Positions 61,881-64,000 of a stretch of DNA of 64,000 bases are shown one piece after another. Both the position numbers and the translations under genes were made by a program. The first letter of the stretch is position 1. Each line of letters starts with the position of its first letter. The stretch spans positions 57,117,249 through 57,181,248 of the forward strand of contig OZ038423.1 in assembly GCA_964036155.1 (NCBI GenBank), read 5' to 3'. This stretch comes from Diploscapter coronatus. Taxonomy: Eukaryota > Nematoda > Chromadorea > Rhabditida > Rhabditidae. Under the pieces are notes generated by a model. It was not told the DNA's origin and searched no databases. It worked only from the letters and a program-made list of their open reading frames with translations.

Positions 61881-62209
61881 TTCCGTGGACTTTTTAAAAA
61901 TTTGATTGCTGAAAAATTAGCATAAAAATTAAAGAAAATCATAGAATGATAGAAATTTCACGGTTTTCTTATTAACCGAACTATGAAAAAATAAATAAAG
62001 AAAGAAATATTTTATATTTATTTAAGTTGAAAGAAACAACGCGAATACCCGTAAAAATAATCATGAAAATGATCAAACTTCGAGTAAAAAGATTTTGGCA
62101 ATTTCGATTTATGATGAATTACAGAAATTTAGTAGCATTCATTGCAGAAATACATGGAGAAATTTGTGAGGGAGTCGAATCTAAAAATATTCTAAAGTTA
62201 AAATAAAAA
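61881..62209. other. short intergenic region between TIM10 and the TM2 gene
   Basis: About 330 nt, AT-rich. Both genes run on the minus strand, so this holds the 3' flank of the TM2 gene and the 5' flank of TIM10. The spacing is larger than the ~100 nt usual for nematode operons. Confidence 0.5.
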
Positions 62210-63399
62210 TTAAAAATCCCACTTAATCGGAAAAGCTTTCGGACCAAAATAGGGCATGAGCCAGGGCGACCCGTCTGCGGGTTGGATTATTTGCAGCGCG
62301 ATCAAAACGATGTCCACCATCCAGAAAATCACCACACCTCCAACCGTGAACATTTTGAATAGGCCTGAAAACGAATTTTGATTGAAAAATGTCTTAATTT
62401 GTAACCACCAAGACTACGATCATTAAAGAAAAGTGAAATATATTTTCAATTTCTCGAAAGACAGTTATTCCTATATTGGAAAGCAATTCAAATCGCTATC
62501 AAAGATACGTCTAATAGATGAACAGAAATTTCTTCTTCTATTATTTGGTCAAGTTTCATTTTCATTGTTTGGATGAACCCTGAACACCTATCTTCTCGAG
62601 AATTTCAATAAAACTTATCAGAGAACATTAAAGAATATTCGATAACTTCTTCGTTTGCGCAAGATTTCTAATCTGGTTTGTATAATTTTACAAACGCACC
62701 CTCAAAAGAATTCCAATAGGATTTATCAAGAAAAGTTGAAATTTTAAATCCCACCAATCGCATAATATCCCATGTATATTCGATCCAATCCGAGCCAGCC
62801 GAAGAAGATCGAGAGGAGAAGCGCCTTGTCGAAGTGGACATGCGGCTTGGTGCAATCGGGAGAGAGCTGGAATTTGAAATTTTTTTTGTAAAAATTCAGT
62901 TTTCTACATTTTTAAAATAAATTATTTTCAGAATTTCTGCAAAAATATGAATTTAAAAAAAAAATTAAGTTAACCATTTTCAAGAAATATCGTCCATCTG
63001 ATCCATTCTCGATTAACCCGTCACATTGAATACTCGAAGCTGGATAACATTTGTATGACTCGTTCTTTCCAGGAAAGCATGGAAGCTGAGTTTCGGGGTT
63101 TATTTTGATGGGATCGCAGTGGTAGCTGAAATTTTTTATTTCAAGATTTTTATCTTCCAAAATGATGCAATTTCATTCAACAAGTTCGATCTTGCAATAT
63201 GTGTTCAAACATCGTGTATTTATTAGGTGATAAATCCCTTCTCTAATAATCGGGTTATCTAACGGCTATGCAAGTTAAAATCAAAATTAAAAAAAACTGA
63301 CTGATAGTGATGTAAACTGGAGCAACTTCTCCTTGTTGCCTCTGAAAAACTCGTGATTCCAAGGACAATAAATCCAAGGAGCCAATGTTCGGTGATCAT
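62210..63399 (-). CDS. TM2D1: TM2-domain protein, TM2D1-like
   Basis: Four exons on the minus strand: 63399-63311, 63125-62981, 62870-62750 and 62364-62210; about 169 residues. Start chosen at MITEHWLLGFIVLGITSFSE because it gives a signal peptide. The ectodomain has the TM2D1-like pattern CDPIKINPETQLPCFPG, then NESYKCYPASSIQCDG, and LSPDCTKPH before the membrane. The TM2 module follows: LLLSIFFGWLGLDRIYMGYY (TM with the DRIYMGY motif, the usual DRFYLGY), GLFKMFTVGGVVIFWMVDIV and the second span with PADGSPW at its end. Family members (TM2D1-3, fly almondex group) are type-membrane proteins linked to Notch signalling and gamma-secretase substrates; that role is family knowledge, not visible here. 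The DRF-to-DRI change is mild. Confidence 0.9.
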
Positions 63400-63779
63400 T
63401 GATGTTTTCTGCGAATTCGCATACCTAAATACCTCAAATAATAAAATCAATATTTTTCTCAAACCCTGGAAATCAAATGATAAAGCCTTCATAATAAACG
63501 CAACTTGAAAAGCGCTAAGGTCGCCTAAACACAAGACATTTTGAAAGAGAGGAGGAAGTCCTCCTCTTCACATATTGAGAGCTAGGAGAAAGGGAAAACG
63601 GTTCGAATAACTTCTCAATAAAATGAAAACCACCTGCTCAATTGATTTTGCAAAAATTTATTTAATAGCTTTGACGTGCCTGATCTTAGGGGTACGGATT
63701 CCATGGTCTAAATCTGGGGAAATAGGGATTTGCAATTCCGGTTGAAATTTCCCTCGACCTCATAAAATCGACTTTTCGA
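63400..63779. other. intergenic region, right end
   Basis: Holds the 5' flank of the TM2D1-like gene and the 3' UTR of the coiled-coil gene. GAGGAGGAAG/CTTCCTCC-type short palindromic sequence near 63550. No gene seen. Confidence 0.4.
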
Positions 63780-64000
63780 TCAGCGCTTCACCTGCTTCAC
63801 ATCCTCCTCGAGCTTAGCGATGCGCGACATCAGATTCTGGAAATTTTTTGAAATATGCTTCAAAAATCTTGAAAGTTCAAGGATTTTCTACGAAATTGTT
63901 ATTCGTTCGAAAGGTGTATAGCTAATAAAAATCAGAAAAATGTTATTTTTAATTGCAGGAAAAATGAAGGAAAATGCTACGTTTTTCTCGATATCCTTGT
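63780..64000 (-). CDS. C-terminal exons of a coiled-coil protein, continues past right edge
   Basis: The last exon (63836-63780) and the end of the one before it (64000-63981) are visible on the minus strand, joined as KDIEKNNLMSRIAKLEEDVK and ending QVKR. The junction is phase 0 with donor GTAGCA and acceptor CCAG. The residues form a leucine/isoleucine heptad (L, I, L, V), so the protein ends in a coiled coil. HSBP1-like and other short coiled-coil proteins have similar ends, but too little is visible to assign it. Confidence 0.6.

Noticed and set aside
1..64000. CRISPR array, bacterial operon, prophage or rRNA genes
   Set aside because: None seen; genes are intron-rich and eukaryotic throughout.

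Overview
This is a compact, AT-rich eukaryotic window and almost certainly comes from a nematode. Genes are split into many small exons by introns mostly 40-150 nt long that end in TTTTCAG. Several genes carry an AG acceptor only 2-50 nt upstream of the start codon, as expected for spliced-leader trans-splicing. The closest remembered relatives are Caenorhabditis-type proteins: the vesicular glutamate transporter EAT-4 (38.2-34.2 kb), an FBXL-1/FBXL20 F-box LRR protein (14.3-10.5 kb) and SET-16/KMT2C-D (8.4 kb to the left edge). I cannot name the species.

Layout. 0.2-8.4 kb, minus: N-terminal part of a trithorax-related H3K4 methyltransferase (PHD fingers, Gly/Arg region, HMG box; FYR and SET parts lie beyond the left edge). 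10.5-14.3 kb, minus: F-box/LRR substrate receptor with two candidate alternative first exons and a GC-AG intron. 14.3-20.4 kb: mostly non-coding, with weak exon-like pieces. 20.5-31.8 kb, plus: four small four-transmembrane genes in a row, the middle two clearly recent tandem duplicates. 32.9-33.5 kb, minus: a single-pass membrane protein of about 108 residues. 34.2-38.2 kb, minus: eat-4-like vesicular glutamate transporter. 38.2-44.1 kb: gene-poor, with one possible two-exon microgene and a GC-rich block of unknown nature. 44.1-50.7 kb, plus: a receptor tyrosine kinase with an unrecognised ectodomain, flanked by two copies of a ~105 bp sequence. 51.1-51.5 kb, minus: decayed kelch-repeat gene. 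51.8-55.1 kb: a cluster of foldback and hAT-type miniature transposons around a small secreted helical-repeat gene. 58.5-60.1 kb, plus: a proline-rich four-TM protein. 61.1-63.4 kb, minus: TIM10 and a TM2D1-like protein. The right edge holds the 3' end of a coiled-coil gene on the minus strand.

The conserved genes (chromatin, F-box, glutamate loading, mitochondrial import, TM2) have no evident shared pathway; this looks like ordinary nematode mixed gene order rather than a functional cluster. The lineage-specific material (four-TM array, receptor kinase, secreted repeat protein, microgene) and the 51-55 kb transposon nest are the least described parts. Exon boundaries were read by eye from splice signals and frame continuity and may be off by a base or two.
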